In this document: positions 45,466 to 56,865 of the stretch, one piece after another
How positions within the stretch are numbered: position 1 is the first letter of the stretch
How the letters are laid out: every line of letters starts with the position of its first letter
NCBI GenBank assembly: GCA_034359265.1
Contig: CP136897.1
Coordinates: forward strand, 34,025,501 to 34,089,500
Source: Canna indica
Lineage: Eukaryota > Streptophyta > Magnoliopsida > Zingiberales > Cannaceae
Length of the DNA: 64,000 bases
Direction of reading: 5' to 3'
Position numbers and translations under genes: made by a program
Notes under the pieces: model-generated
The model's database searches: none
Told to the model about the DNA's origin: nothing
What the model saw: only the letters and a program-made list of their open reading frames with translations

Positions 45466-45582
45466 GGGTGCGATCATACTAGCACTAACGCACCGGATCC
45501 CATCAGAACTCCGAAGTTAAGCAGGCTTGCGCGAGAGTGGTAGTAGGATGGGTGACCCCTTGGGAAGTCCTCGTGTTGCACC
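45466..45582 (+). rRNA. 5S rRNA: 5S rRNA gene, unit 104
   Basis: Same variants as unit 70 (C15T, G58A, T59G, G65C, A74G, C78G, C95T). Confidence 0.84.
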
Positions 45583-45949
45583 TTTTTTTTACTACCTATT
45601 TGATTGCACGACGAGATCATTTTTTTTACCAATCTTTCTAACCAAACGTTAAGGACGGACGACGTCGTCGCCATAAATCTTGGCTGTCGATCGCCCGCGC
45701 GGGGCCCGCCGCAACCTCTACTGCCGGCTCGATCGACCAACCGACCCGAAAAATTAAAATTTGTAAATAAATAAGAAAAATAACATTCTAATTATTATTT
45801 TTCATTTAAAACGGGCGTAACTCCGTGCATTATTTTCCGATTTCAACTTTTCACGTGGCGGTGAAAGGCACGCGAAGAGACGAAGAAAATGACCCCGAGT
45901 TGTCCCTCGGACGCTCACCCTTATTAGCCGACGATCAGAAGTGCATGAC

Positions 45950-46066
45950 GGGTGCGATCATACTAGCACTAACGCACCGGATCCCATCAGAACTCCGAAG
46001 TTAAGCGTGCTTGCGCGAGAGTGGTACTAGGATGGGTGACCCCTTGGGAAGTCCTCGTGTTGCACT
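45950..46066 (+). rRNA. 5S rRNA: 5S rRNA gene, unit 105
   Basis: Changes: C15T, G65C, A74G, C95T, C117T; counterpart of unit 71 without G68A. Confidence 0.86.
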
Positions 46067-46434
46067 TGTTTTTTTACTACCTATTTGATTGCACGACGAG
46101 ATTATTTTTTTTACCAATCTTTCTAACCAAACGTTAAGGACGGACGACATCGTCGCCATAAATCTTGGCTGTCGATGGCCCGCGCGGGGCCCGCCGCAAC
46201 CTCTACGGCCGGCTCGATCGACTAACCGACCCGAAAAATTAAAATTTGTAAATAAATAAGAAAAATAACATTTCAATTATTATTTTTCGTTTAAAACGGG
46301 CGTAACTCCGTGCATTATTGTCCGATTTCAGCTTTTCACGTGGCGTTGAAAGGCACGCGAAGAGACGAAGAAAATGACCCCGAGTTGTCCCTCGGACGCT
46401 CACCCATATTAGCCGACGATCAGAAGTGCATGAC

Positions 46435-46551
46435 GGGTGCGATCATACTAGCACTAACGCACCGGATCCCATCAGAACTCCGAAGTTAAGCATGCTTGCG
46501 CTAGAGTGGTAGTAGGATGGGTGACCCCTTGGGAAGTCCTCGTGTTGCACC
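46435..46551 (+). rRNA. 5S rRNA: 5S rRNA gene, unit 106
   Basis: Same variants as unit 72. Confidence 0.84.
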
Positions 46552-46919
46552 TTTTTTTTTACTACCTATTTGATTGCACGACGAGATCATTTTTTTTACC
46601 AATCTTTCTAACCAAATGTTAAGGACGGACGACGTCGTCGCCATAAAATTTGGCTGTCGATCGCTCACGCGGGGCCCGCTGCAACCTCTACGGCCAGCTC
46701 GATCGACCAACCGACCCGAAAAATTAAAATTTGTAAATAAATAAGAAAAATAACATTTCAATTATTATTTTTTGTTGAAAACGGGCGTAACTCCGTGCAT
46801 TATTGTCCGATATCAGCTTTTCACGTGGCGCTGAAAGGTGCGCAAAGAGACGAAGAAAATGACCCCGAGTTGTCCCACGGACGCTCACCCTTATTAGCCG
46901 ACGATCAGAAATGCATATC

Positions 46920-47036
46920 GGGTGTGATCATACCAGCACTAACGCACCGGATCCCATCAGAACTCCGAAGTTAAGCATGCTTGGGTGAGAGTAGTACTAG
47001 GATGGGTGACCCCCTGGGAAGTCCTCGTCTTGCACT
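46920..47036 (+). rRNA. 5S rRNA: 5S rRNA gene, unit 107
   Basis: Changes: C6T, G58A, C67T, G110C, C117T; counterpart of unit 73. Confidence 0.85.
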
Positions 47037-47403
47037 TGTTTTTTTACTACCTATTTGATTGCACGACGAGATCATTTTTTTTACCAATCTTTCTAACCAA
47101 ATGTTAAGGACGGACGACTTCGTCGCCATAAACCTTGGCTGTCGATCCCCCGCGCGGGGCCCGCCGCAACCTCTACGGCCGGCTCGATCGACCAACAGAC
47201 CCGAAAAATTAAAATTTGTAAATAAATAATAAAAAAACATTTCAATTATTATTTTTCAATTAAAACGGGCGTAACTCCGTGCATTATTGTCCGATTTCAG
47301 CTTTTCACGTGGCGCTGAAAGGCACGCGAAGAGACGAAGAAAATGACCCCGAGTTGTCCCTCGGACGCTCACCCTTATTAGCCGACGATCAGAAGTGCAT
47401 GAC

Positions 47404-47520
47404 GGGTGCGATCATACAAGCACTAACGCACCGGATCCCATCAGAACTCCGAAGTTAAGCGTGCTTGCGCGAGAGTGGTACTAGGATGGGTGACCCCTTG
47501 GGAAGTCCTCGTGTTGCACC
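47404..47520 (+). rRNA. 5S rRNA: 5S rRNA gene, unit 108
   Basis: Changes: C15A, G65C, A74G, C95T; counterpart of unit 74. Confidence 0.87.
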
Positions 47521-47888
47521 TCTTTTTTTACTACCTATTTGATTGCACGACGAGATCATTTTTTTTACCAATCTTTCTAACCAAACGTTAAGGAAGGACG
47601 ACGTCGTCGCCATAAATCTTGGCTGTCGAGCACCCGCGCGGGTCCCGCCGCAACCTCTACGGCTGGCTCGATAGACCAACCGACCCGAAAAATTAAAATT
47701 TGTAAATAAATAAGAAAAATAACATTTCAATTATTATTTTTCGTTTAAAACGGGCGTAACTCCGTGCATTATTGTCCGATTTCAGCTTTTCACGTGGCGC
47801 TGAAAGGCACGTGAAGAGACGAAGAAAATGACCCTGAGTTGTCCCTCGGATGCTCACCCTTATTAGCCGACGATCAGAAGTGCATGAC

Positions 47889-48003
47889 CGGTGCGATCAT
47901 ACTAGCACTAACGCACCGGATCCCATCTGAACTCCGAAGTTAAGCGTGCTTGGGCGAGAGTAGTACTAGGATGGTGACCCCTGGGAAGTCCTCGTGCTGC
48001 ACT
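47889..48003 (+). pseudogene. 5S gene with 2-nt deletion, unit 109
   Basis: Deleted box C as in unit 75. Changes: G1C, C15T, A40T, T111C, C117T; here T62 and G58 are consensus. Confidence 0.8.
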
Positions 48004-48370
48004 TGTTTTTTTACTACCTATTTGATTGCACGACGAGATCATTTTTTTACCAATCTTTCTAAACAAACGTTAAGCACGGACGACGTCGTCGTCATAAATC
48101 TTGGCTGTCGATCGCCCGCGCGGGGCCCGCCGCAACCTCTACGGCCGGCTCGATCGACCAACCGACCCGAAAAATTAAAATTTGTAAATAAATAAGAAAA
48201 ATAACATTTCAATTATTATTTTTCGTTTAAAACGGGCGTAACTCCGTGCATTATTGTCCGATTTCAGCTTTTCACGTGGCGCTGAAAGGCACGCGAAGAG
48301 ACGAAGAAAATGACCCCGAGTTGTCCCTCGGACGCTCACCCTTATTAGCCGACGATCAAAAGTGCATGAC

Positions 48371-48487
48371 GGGTGCGATCATACTAGCACTAACGCACCG
48401 GATCCCATCAGAACTCCGAAGTTAAGCGTGCTTGCGCGAGAGTGGTACTAGGATGGGTGACCCCTTGGGAAGTCCTCGCGTTGCACC
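48371..48487 (+). rRNA. 5S rRNA: 5S rRNA gene, unit 110
   Basis: Changes: C15T, G65C, A74G, C95T, T109C. Confidence 0.86.
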
Positions 48488-48856
48488 TTTTTTTTTACTA
48501 CCTATTTGATTGCACGACGAGATCATTTTTTTTACCAATCTTTCTAACCAAACGTTATGGACGGACGACATCGTCGCCATAAAATTTCGCTGTCGATCGC
48601 CCGCGCGGGGCCCGCCGCAACCTCTACGGCCGGCTCGATCGACCAACCGACCCGAAAAATTAAAATTTGTAAATAAATAAGAAAAATAACATTTCAATTA
48701 TTATTTTTCGTTTAAAACGGGCGTAACTCCGTGCATTATTGTCTGATATCAGCTTTTCACGTGGCGCTGAAAGGTGCGCAAAGAGACGAAGAAAATGACC
48801 CCCGAACTCTCCCTCGGACGCGCACCCTTATTAGCCGACGATCAGAAGTGCATATC

Positions 48857-48973
48857 GGGTGTGATCATACCAGCACTAACGCACCGGATCCCATCAGAAC
48901 TCCGAAGTTAAGGGTGCTTGGGCGAGAGTAGTACTAGGATGGGTGACCCCTTGGGAAGTCCTCGTGTTGCACC
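48857..48973 (+). rRNA. 5S rRNA: 5S rRNA gene, unit 111
   Basis: Changes: C6T, C57G, C95T; counterpart of unit 78. Confidence 0.9.
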
Positions 48974-49342
48974 TTTTTTTTTACTACCTATTTGATTGCA
49001 CGACGAGATCATTTTTTTTACCAATCTTTCTAACCAAATGTTAAGGACGGACGACGTCGTCGCCATAAAATTTGGCTGTCGATCGCTCACGCGGGGCCCG
49101 CCGCAACCTCTACGGCCAGCTCGATCGACCAACCGACCCAAAAAATTAAAATTTGTAAATAAATAAGAAAAATAACATTTCAATTATTATTTTTTGTTGA
49201 AAACGGGCGTAACTCCGTGCATTATTGTCCGATTTCAGCTTTTCACGTGGCGCTGAAAGGCGCGCGAAGAGACGAAGAAAATGACCCCCGAACTCTCCCT
49301 CGGACGCTCACCCTTATTAGCCGACGATCAGAAATGCATATC

Positions 49343-49459
49343 GGGTGTGATCATACCAGCACTAACGCACCGGATCCCATCAGAACTCCGAAGTTAAGCA
49401 TGCTTGGGTGAGAGTAGTACTAGGATGGGTGACCCCCTGGGAAGTCCTCGTGTTGCACT
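49343..49459 (+). rRNA. 5S rRNA: 5S rRNA gene, unit 112
   Basis: Changes: C6T, G58A, C67T, C117T; counterpart of unit 79. Confidence 0.88.
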
Positions 49460-49826
49460 TGTTTTTTTACTACCTATTTGATTGCACGACGAGATCATTT
49501 TTTTTACCAATCTTTCTAACCAAACGTTAAGGACGGACGACTTCGTCGCCATAAACCTTGGCTGTCGATCTCCCGCGCGGGGCCCGCCGCAACCTCTACG
49601 GCCGGCTCGATCGACCAACAGACCCGAAAAATTAAAATTTGTAAATAAATAATAAAAAAACATTTCAATTATTATTTTTCATTTAAAACGGGCGTAACTC
49701 CGTGCATTATTGTCCGATTTCAGCTTTTCACGTGGCGCTGAAAGGCACGCGAAGAGGCGAAGAAAATGACCCCGAGTTGTCCCTCGGACGCTCACCCTTA
49801 TTAGCCGACGATCAGAAGTGCATGAC

Positions 49827-49943
49827 GGGTGCGATCATACAAGCACTAACGCACCGGATCCCATCAGAACTCCGAAGTTAAGCGTGCTTGCGCGAGAGTG
49901 GTACTAGGATGGGCGACCCCTTGGGAAGTCCTCGTGTTGCACC
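49827..49943 (+). rRNA. 5S rRNA: 5S rRNA gene, unit 113
   Basis: Changes: C15A, G65C, A74G, T88C, C95T. The gene resembles unit 80, but the spacer behind it is of the unit 74/108 kind (GAGCACCCGCGCGGGTCCC), so this unit is a recombinant. Confidence 0.87.
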
Positions 49944-50311
49944 TCTTTTTTTACTACCTATTTGATTGCACGACGAGATCATTTTTTTTACCAATCTTTC
50001 TAACCAAATGTTAAGGAAGGACGACGTCGTCGCCATAAATCTTGGCTGTCGAGCACCCGCGCGGGTCCCGCCGCAACCTCTACGGCTGGCTCGATCGACC
50101 AACCGACCCGAAAAATTAAAATTTGTAAATAAATAAGAAAAATAACATTTCAATTATTATTTTTCGTTTAAAACGGGCGTAACTCCGTGCATTATTGTCC
50201 GATTTCAGCTTTTCACGTGGCGCTGAAAGGCACGTGAAGAGACGAAGAAAATGACCCCGAGTTGTCCCTCGGATGCTCACCCTTATTAGCCGACGATCAG
50301 AAGTGCATGAC

Positions 50312-50426
50312 CGGTGCGATCATACTAGCACTAACGCACCGGATCCCATCTGAACTCCGAAGTTAAGCGTGCGTGGGCGAGAGTAGTACTAGGATGGTGA
50401 CCCCTGGGAAGTCCTCGTGCTGCACT
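50312..50426 (+). pseudogene. 5S gene with 2-nt deletion, unit 114
   Basis: Deleted box C. Changes: G1C, C15T, A40T, T62G, T111C, C117T. First of a 1452-bp three-unit repeat. Confidence 0.8.
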
Positions 50427-50793
50427 TGTTTTTTTACTACCTATTTGATTGCACGACGAGATCATTTTTTTACCAATCTTTCTAACCAAACGTTAAGGAC
50501 GGACGACGTCGTCGTCATAAATCTTGGCTGTCGATCGCCCGCACGGGGCCCGCCGCAACCTCTACGGCCGGCTCGATCGACCAACCGACCCGAAAAATTA
50601 AAATTTGTAAATAAATAAGAAATATAACATTTCAATTATTATTTTTCGTTTAAAACGGTCGTAACTCCGTGCATTATTGTCTGATTTCAGCTTTTCACGT
50701 GGCGCTGAAAGGCACGCGAAGAGACGAAGAAAATGACCCCGAGTTGTCCCTCGGACGCTCACCCTTATTAGCCGACGATCAAAAGTGCATGAC

Positions 50794-50910
50794 GGGTGCA
50801 ATCATACTAGCACTAACGCACCGGATCCCATCAGAACTCCGAAGTTAAGCGTGCTTGCGCGAGAGTGGTACTAGGATGGGTGACCCCTTGGGAAGTCCTC
50901 GCGTTGCACC
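50794..50910 (+). rRNA. 5S rRNA: 5S rRNA gene, unit 115
   Basis: Changes: G7A, C15T, G65C, A74G, C95T, T109C. Confidence 0.85.
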
Positions 50911-51279
50911 TTTTTTTTTACTACCTATTTGATTGCACGACGAGATCATTTTTTTTACCAATCTTTCTAACCAAACGTTAAGGACGGACGACATCGTCGC
51001 CATAAAATTTCGCTGTCGATCGCCCGCGCGGGGCCCGCCGCTACCTCTACGGCCGGCTCGATCGACCAACCGACCCGAAAAATTAAAATTTGAAAATAAA
51101 TAAGAAAAATAACATTTCAATTATTATTTTTCGTTTAAAACGGGCGTAACTCCGTGCATTATTGTCCGATATCAGCTTTTCACGTGGCGCTGAAAGGTGC
51201 GCAAAGAGACGAAGAAAATGACCCCCGAACTCTCCCTCGGACGCTCACCCTTATTAGCCGACGATCAGAAGTGCATATC

Positions 51280-51396
51280 GGGTGTGATCATACCAGGACT
51301 AACGCACCGGATCCCATCAGAACTCCGAAGTTAAGGGTGCTTGGGCGAGAGTAGTACTAGGATGGGTGACCCCTTGGGAAGTCCTTGCGTTGCACC
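51280..51396 (+). rRNA. 5S rRNA: 5S rRNA gene, unit 116
   Basis: Changes: C6T, C18G, C57G, C95T, C107T, T109C. Spacer behind is again of the unit 74/108 kind. Confidence 0.85.
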
Positions 51397-51763
51397 TTTT
51401 TTTTACTACCTATTTGATTGCACGACGAGATCATTTTTTTTACCAATCTTTCTAACCAAACGTTAAGGAAGGACGACGTCGTCGCCATAAATCTTGGCTG
51501 TCGAGCACCCGCGCGGGTCCCGCCGCAACCTCTACGGCTGGCTCGATAGACCAACCGACCCGAAAAATTAAAATTTGTAAATAAATAAGAAAAATAACAT
51601 TTCAATTATTATTTTTCGTTTAAAACGGGCGTAACTCCGTGCATTATTGTCCGATTTCAGCTTTTCACGTGGCGCTGAAAGGCACGTGAAGAGACGAAGA
51701 AAATGACCCCGAGTTGTCCCTCGGATGCTCACCCTTATTAGCCGACGATCAGAAGTGCATGAC

Positions 51764-51878
51764 CGGTGCGATCATACTAGCACTAACGCACCGGATCCCA
51801 TCTGAACTCCGAAGTTAAGCGTGCGTGGGCGAGAGTAGTACTAGGATGGTGACCCCTGGGAAGTCCTCGTGCTGCACT
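51764..51878 (+). pseudogene. 5S gene with 2-nt deletion, unit 117
   Basis: Same variants as unit 114. Confidence 0.8.
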
Positions 51879-52245
51879 TGTTTTTTTACTACCTATTTGA
51901 TTGCACGACGAGATCATTTTTTTACCAATCTTTCTAAACAAACGTTAAGGACGGACGACGTCGTCGTCATAAATCTTGGCTGTCGATCGCCCGCGCGGGG
52001 CCCGCCGCAACCTCTACGGCCGGCTCGATCGACCAACCGACCCGAAAAATTAAAATTTGTAAATAAATAAGAAAAATAACATTTCAATTATTATTTTTCG
52101 TTTAAAACGGGCGTAACTCCGTGCATTATTGTCCGATTTCAGCTTTTCACGTGGCGCTGAAAGGCACGCGAAGAGACGAAGAAAATGACCCCGAGTTGTC
52201 CCTCGGACGCTCACCCTTATTAGCCGACGATCAAAAGTGCATGAC

Positions 52246-52362
52246 GGGTGCGATCATACTAGCACTAACGCACCGGATCCCATCAGAACTCCGAAGTTAA
52301 GCGTGCTTGCGCGAGAGTGGTACTAGGATGGGTGACCCCTTGGGAAGTCCTCGCGTTGCACC
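52246..52362 (+). rRNA. 5S rRNA: 5S rRNA gene, unit 118
   Basis: Changes: C15T, G65C, A74G, C95T, T109C; same as unit 110. Confidence 0.86.
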
Positions 52363-52731
52363 TTTTTTTTTACTACCTATTTGATTGCACGACGAGATCA
52401 TTTTTTTTACCAATCTTTCTAACCAAACGTTATGGACGGACGACATCGTCGCCATAAAATTTCGCTGTCGATCGCCCGCGCGGGGCCCGCCGCAACCTCT
52501 ACGGCCGGCTCGATCGACCAACCGACCCGAAAAATTAAAATTTGTAAATAAATAAGAAAAATAACATTTCAATTATTATTTTTCGTTTAAAACGGGCGTA
52601 ACTCCGTGCATTATTGTCTGATATCAGCTTTTCACGTGGCGCTGAAAGGTGCGCAAAGAGACGAAGAAAATGACCCCCGAACTCTCCCTCGGACGCTCAC
52701 CCTTATTAGCCGACGATCAGAAGTGCATATC

Positions 52732-52848
52732 GGGTGTGATCATACCAGGACTAACGCACCGGATCCCATCAGAACTCCGAAGTTAAGGGTGCTTGGGCGA
52801 GAGTAGTACTAGGATGGGTGACCCCTTGGGAAGTCCTCGTGTTGCACC
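52732..52848 (+). rRNA. 5S rRNA: 5S rRNA gene, unit 119
   Basis: Changes: C6T, C18G, C57G, C95T. Tail is CACCA then T8. Confidence 0.87.
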
Positions 52849-53217
52849 ATTTTTTTTACTACCTATTTGATTGCACGACGAGATCATTTTTTTTACCAAT
52901 CTTTCTAACCAAACGTTAAGGACGGACGACGTCGTCGCCATAAATCTTGGCTGTCGATCGCCCGCGCGGGGTCCGCCGCAACCTCTACTGTCGGCTCGAT
53001 CGACCAACCGACCCGAAAAATTAAAATTTCTAAATAAATAAGAAAAATAACATTTCAATTATTATTTTTTGTTGAAAACGGGCGTAACTCCGTGCATTAT
53101 TGTCCGATATCAGCTTTTCACGTGGCGCTGAAAGGTGCGCAAAGAGACGAAGAAAATGACCCCCGAACTCTCCCTCGGACGCTCACCCTTATTAGCCGAC
53201 GATCAGAAGTGCATATC

Positions 53218-53334
53218 GGGTGTGATCATACCAGGACTAACGCACCGGATCCCATCAGAACTCCGAAGTTAAGGGTGCTTGGGCGAGAGTAGTACTAGGA
53301 TGGGTGACCCCTTGGGAAGTCCTCGCGTTGCACC
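53218..53334 (+). rRNA. 5S rRNA: 5S rRNA gene, unit 120
   Basis: Changes: C6T, C18G, C57G, C95T, T109C. The C18G variant is confined to units 116, 119 and 120, marking local spread. Confidence 0.86.
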
Positions 53335-53701
53335 TTTTTTTTTAATACCTATTTGATTGCACGACGAGATCATTTTTTTTACCAATCTTTCTAACCAAAC
53401 GTTAAGGACGGACGACTTCGTCGCCATAAACCTTGGCTGTCGATCTCCCGCGCGGGGCCCGCCGCAACCTCTACGGCCGGCTCGATCGACCAACAGACCC
53501 GAAAAATTAAAATTTGTAAATAAATAATAAAAAAACATTTCAATTATTATTTTTCATTTAAAACGGGCGTAACTCCGTGCATTATTGTCCGATTACAGCT
53601 TTTCACGTGGCGCTGAAAGGCACGCGAAGAGACGAAGAAAATGACCCCGAGTTGTCCCTCGGACGCTCACCCTTATTAGCCGACGATCAAAAGTGCATGA
53701 T

Positions 53702-53818
53702 GGGTGCGATCATACTAGCACTAACGCACCGGATCCCATCAGAACTCCGAAGTTAAGGGTGCTTGGGCGAGAGTAGTACTAGGATGGGTGACCCCTTGGG
53801 AAGTCCTTGCGTTGCACC
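53702..53818 (+). rRNA. 5S rRNA: 5S rRNA gene, unit 121
   Basis: Changes: C15T, C57G, C95T, C107T, T109C; a mix of the unit 118 5' half and the unit 116 3' half. Confidence 0.86.
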
Positions 53819-54186
53819 TTTTTTTTACTACCTATTTGATTGCACGACGAGATCATTTTTTTTACCAATCTTTCTAACCAAACGTTAAGGACGGACGACG
53901 TCGTCGCCATAAATCTTGGCTGTCGATCGCCCGCGCGGGGTCCGCCGCAACCTCTACTGTCGGCTCAATCGACCAACCGACCCGAAAAATTAAAATTTCT
54001 AAATAAATAAGAAAAATAACATTTCAATTATTATATTTTGTTGAAAACGGGCGTAACTCCGTGCATTATTGTCCGATTTCAGCTTTTCACGTGGCGCTGA
54101 AAGGCGCGCGAAGAGACGAAGAAAATGACCCCCGAACTCTCCCTCGGACGCTCACCCTTATTAGCCGACGATCAGAAATGCATATC

Positions 54187-54303
54187 GGGTGTGATCATAC
54201 CAGCACTAACGCACCGGATCCCATCAGAACTCCGAAGTTAAGCATGCTTGGGTGAGAGTAGTGCTAGGATGGGTGACCCCCTGGGAAGTCCTCGTGTTGC
54301 ACT
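54187..54303 (+). rRNA. 5S rRNA: 5S rRNA gene, unit 122
   Basis: Changes: C6T, G58A, C67T, A77G, C117T. Confidence 0.87.
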
Positions 54304-54670
54304 TGTTTTTTTACTACCTATTTGATTGCACGACGAGATCATTTTTTTTACCAATCTTTCTAACCAAACGTTAAGGACGGACGACTTCGTCGCCATAAAC
54401 CTTGGCTGTCGATCTCTCGCGCGGGGCCCGCCGCAACCTCTACGGCCGGCTCGATCGACCAACAGACCCGAAAAATTAAAATTTGTAAATAAATAATAAA
54501 AAAACATTTCAATTATTATTTTTCATTTAAAACGGGCGTAACTCCGTGCATTATTGTCCGATTTCAGCTTTTCACGTGGCGCTGAAAGGCACGCGAAGAG
54601 ACGAAGAAAATGACCCCGAGTTGTCCCTCGGATGCTCACCCTTATTAGCCGACGATCAGAAGTGCATGAT

Positions 54671-54787
54671 GGGTGCGATCATACCACCACTAACGCACCG
54701 GATCCCATCAGAACTCCGAAGTTAAGCGTGCTTGGGTGAGAGTAGTACTAGGATGGGTGACCCCCTAGGAAGTCCTCGTGTTGCACC
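54671..54787 (+). rRNA. 5S rRNA: 5S rRNA gene, unit 123
   Basis: Changes: G17C, C67T, G97A. Upstream region is type B (GAGTTGTCCCTCGG), gene and downstream spacer are type A: the B-to-A switch lies at about 54.6-54.7 kb. Confidence 0.91.
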
Positions 54788-55155
54788 TTTTTTTTTAATA
54801 CCTATTTGATTGCACGACGAGATCATTTTTTTTACCAATCTTTCTAACCAAACGTTAAGGACGGACGACGTCGTCGACATAAAATTTGGCTATCGATCGC
54901 CCGCGCGGGGCCCTCCGTAACCTCTACGGCCGGCTCGATCGACCAACCAACCCGAAAAATTAAAATTTGTAAATAAATAAGAAAAATAACATTTCAATTA
55001 TTATTTTTCGTTTAAAACGGGCGTAACTCCGTGCATTTTTGTCCGATTTCAGATTTTCACGTGGCGCTAAAAGGCGCGCGAAGAGACGAAGAAAATGACC
55101 CCGAGCTATCCCTCGGACGCTCACCCTTATTAGCCGACGATCAGAATTGCATCAT

Positions 55156-55272
55156 GGGTGCGATCATACCAGCACTAACGCACCGGATCCCATCAGAACT
55201 CCTAAGTTAAGCGTGCTTGGGCGAGAGTAGTACTAGGATGGGTGACCCCGTGGGAAGTCCTCGTGTTGCACC
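55156..55272 (+). rRNA. 5S rRNA: 5S rRNA gene, unit 124
   Basis: Changes: G48T, C95G; counterpart of unit 86. Confidence 0.93.
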
Positions 55273-55641
55273 TTTTTTTTTAACTACCTATTCGATTGCA
55301 CGACGATATCATTTTTTTTACCAATCTTTCTAACCAAACGTTAAGGACGGACGACGTCGTCGACATAAAATTTGGCTGTCGATCGCCCACGCGGGACCCG
55401 CCGCCACCACTACGGCCGGCTCGATCGACCAAAAGACCCGAAAAATTAAAATTTGTAAATAAATAAGAAATATAACATTTCAATTATTATTTTTCGTTTA
55501 AAACGGGCGTAACTCCGTGCATTATTGTCCGATTTCAGCTTTTCACGTGGCGCTAAAAGGCGCGCGAAGAGACGAAGAAAATGACCCCGAGCTATCCCTC
55601 GGACGCTCACCCTTATTGGCCGACGATCAGAATTGCATGAT

Positions 55642-55758
55642 GGGTGCGATCATACCAGCACTAACGCACCGGATCCCATCAGAACTCCGAAGTTAAGCGT
55701 GCTTGGGGTAGAGTAGTACTAGGATGGGTGACCCTCTGGGAAGTCTTCGTGTTTCACC
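55642..55758 (+). rRNA. 5S rRNA: 5S rRNA gene, unit 125
   Basis: Changes: C67G, G68T, C94T, C105T, G113T. Confidence 0.87.
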
Positions 55759-55961
55759 TTTTTTTTTACTACCTATTTGATTGCACAATGAGATCATTTT
55801 TTTTACCAATCTTTCTAACCAAACGTTAGGAGACGGACGACGTCGTCGACATAAAATTTGGCTGTCGATCGCCCGCGCGGGGCCCGCCGCAACCTCTACG
55901 GCCGGCTAGATCGACCAACCGACCCGAAAAATTAAAATTTGTAAATAAATAAGAAAAATAA

Positions 55962-56069
55962 CATACCAGCACTAACTCACCGGATCCCATCAGAACTCCG
56001 AAGTTAAGCGTGCTTCGGCGAGAGTAGTACTAGGATTGGTGACCCACTGGGAAGTCCTCGTGTTGTACC
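55962..56069 (+). pseudogene. 5'-truncated 5S gene, short unit 126 (lineage a)
   Basis: CAT junction. Changes: G25T, G64C, G85T, C94A, C114T. Confidence 0.92.
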
Positions 56070-56438
56070 TTTTTTTTTTACTACCAATTTGATTGCACGA
56101 CGATATCATTTTTTTTACCAATCTTTCTAACCAAACGTTATGGACGGACGACGTCGTCGACAAAAAATTTGGCTGTCGATCGCCCGCGCGGGGCCCGCCG
56201 CAACCTCTACGGCCGGCTCAATCGACCAACCGAGCCGAAAAATTAAAATTTGTAAATAAATAAGAAATATAACATTTCAATTATTATTTTTCGTTTAAAA
56301 CGGGCGTAACTCCGTGGATTATTGTCCGATTTCAGCTTTTCACGTGGCGCTAAAAGGCGCGCGAAGAGACGAAGAAAATGACCCCGAGCTATCCCTCGGA
56401 CGCTCACCCTTATTAGCCGACGATCAGAAGTGCATGAT

Positions 56439-56555
56439 GGGTGCGATCATACCACCACTAACGCACCGGATCCCATCAGAACTCCGAAGTTAAGCGTGCT
56501 TGGGTGAGAGTAGTACTAGGATTGGTGACCCCCTAGGAAGTCCTCGTGTTGCACT
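56439..56555 (+). rRNA. 5S rRNA: 5S rRNA gene, unit 127
   Basis: Changes: G17C, C67T, G85T, G97A, C117T. Confidence 0.89.
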
Positions 56556-56757
56556 TTTTTTTTTACTACCTATTTGATTGCACGACTAGATCATTTTTTT
56601 TACCAATCTTTCTAACCAAACGTTAAGGACGGACGACGTCGTCGACATAAAATTTGGCTGTCGATCGCCCGCGCGGGGCCCGCCGCAACCTCTACGGCCG
56701 GCTCGATCGACCAACCGACCCGAAAAATTAAAATTTGTAAATAAATAAGAAAAATAA

Positions 56758-56865
56758 CATACCAGAACTAACTCACCGGATCCCATCAGAACTCCGAAGT
56801 TAAGCGTGCTTCGGCGAGAGTAGTACTAGGATTGGTGACCCACTGGGAAGTCCTCGTGTTGTACC
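56758..56865 (+). pseudogene. 5'-truncated 5S gene, short unit 128 (lineage a)
   Basis: CAT junction. Changes: C18A, G25T, G64C, G85T, C94A, C114T. Confidence 0.92.

Larger units (their letters stand above)
50312..53217 (+). repeat. 1452-bp three-unit repeat
   Basis: Units 114-116 and 117-119 repeat the order 2-nt-deleted gene, G65C/A74G gene, C57G gene. Units 109-111 are a further copy of this order. Confidence 0.87.
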
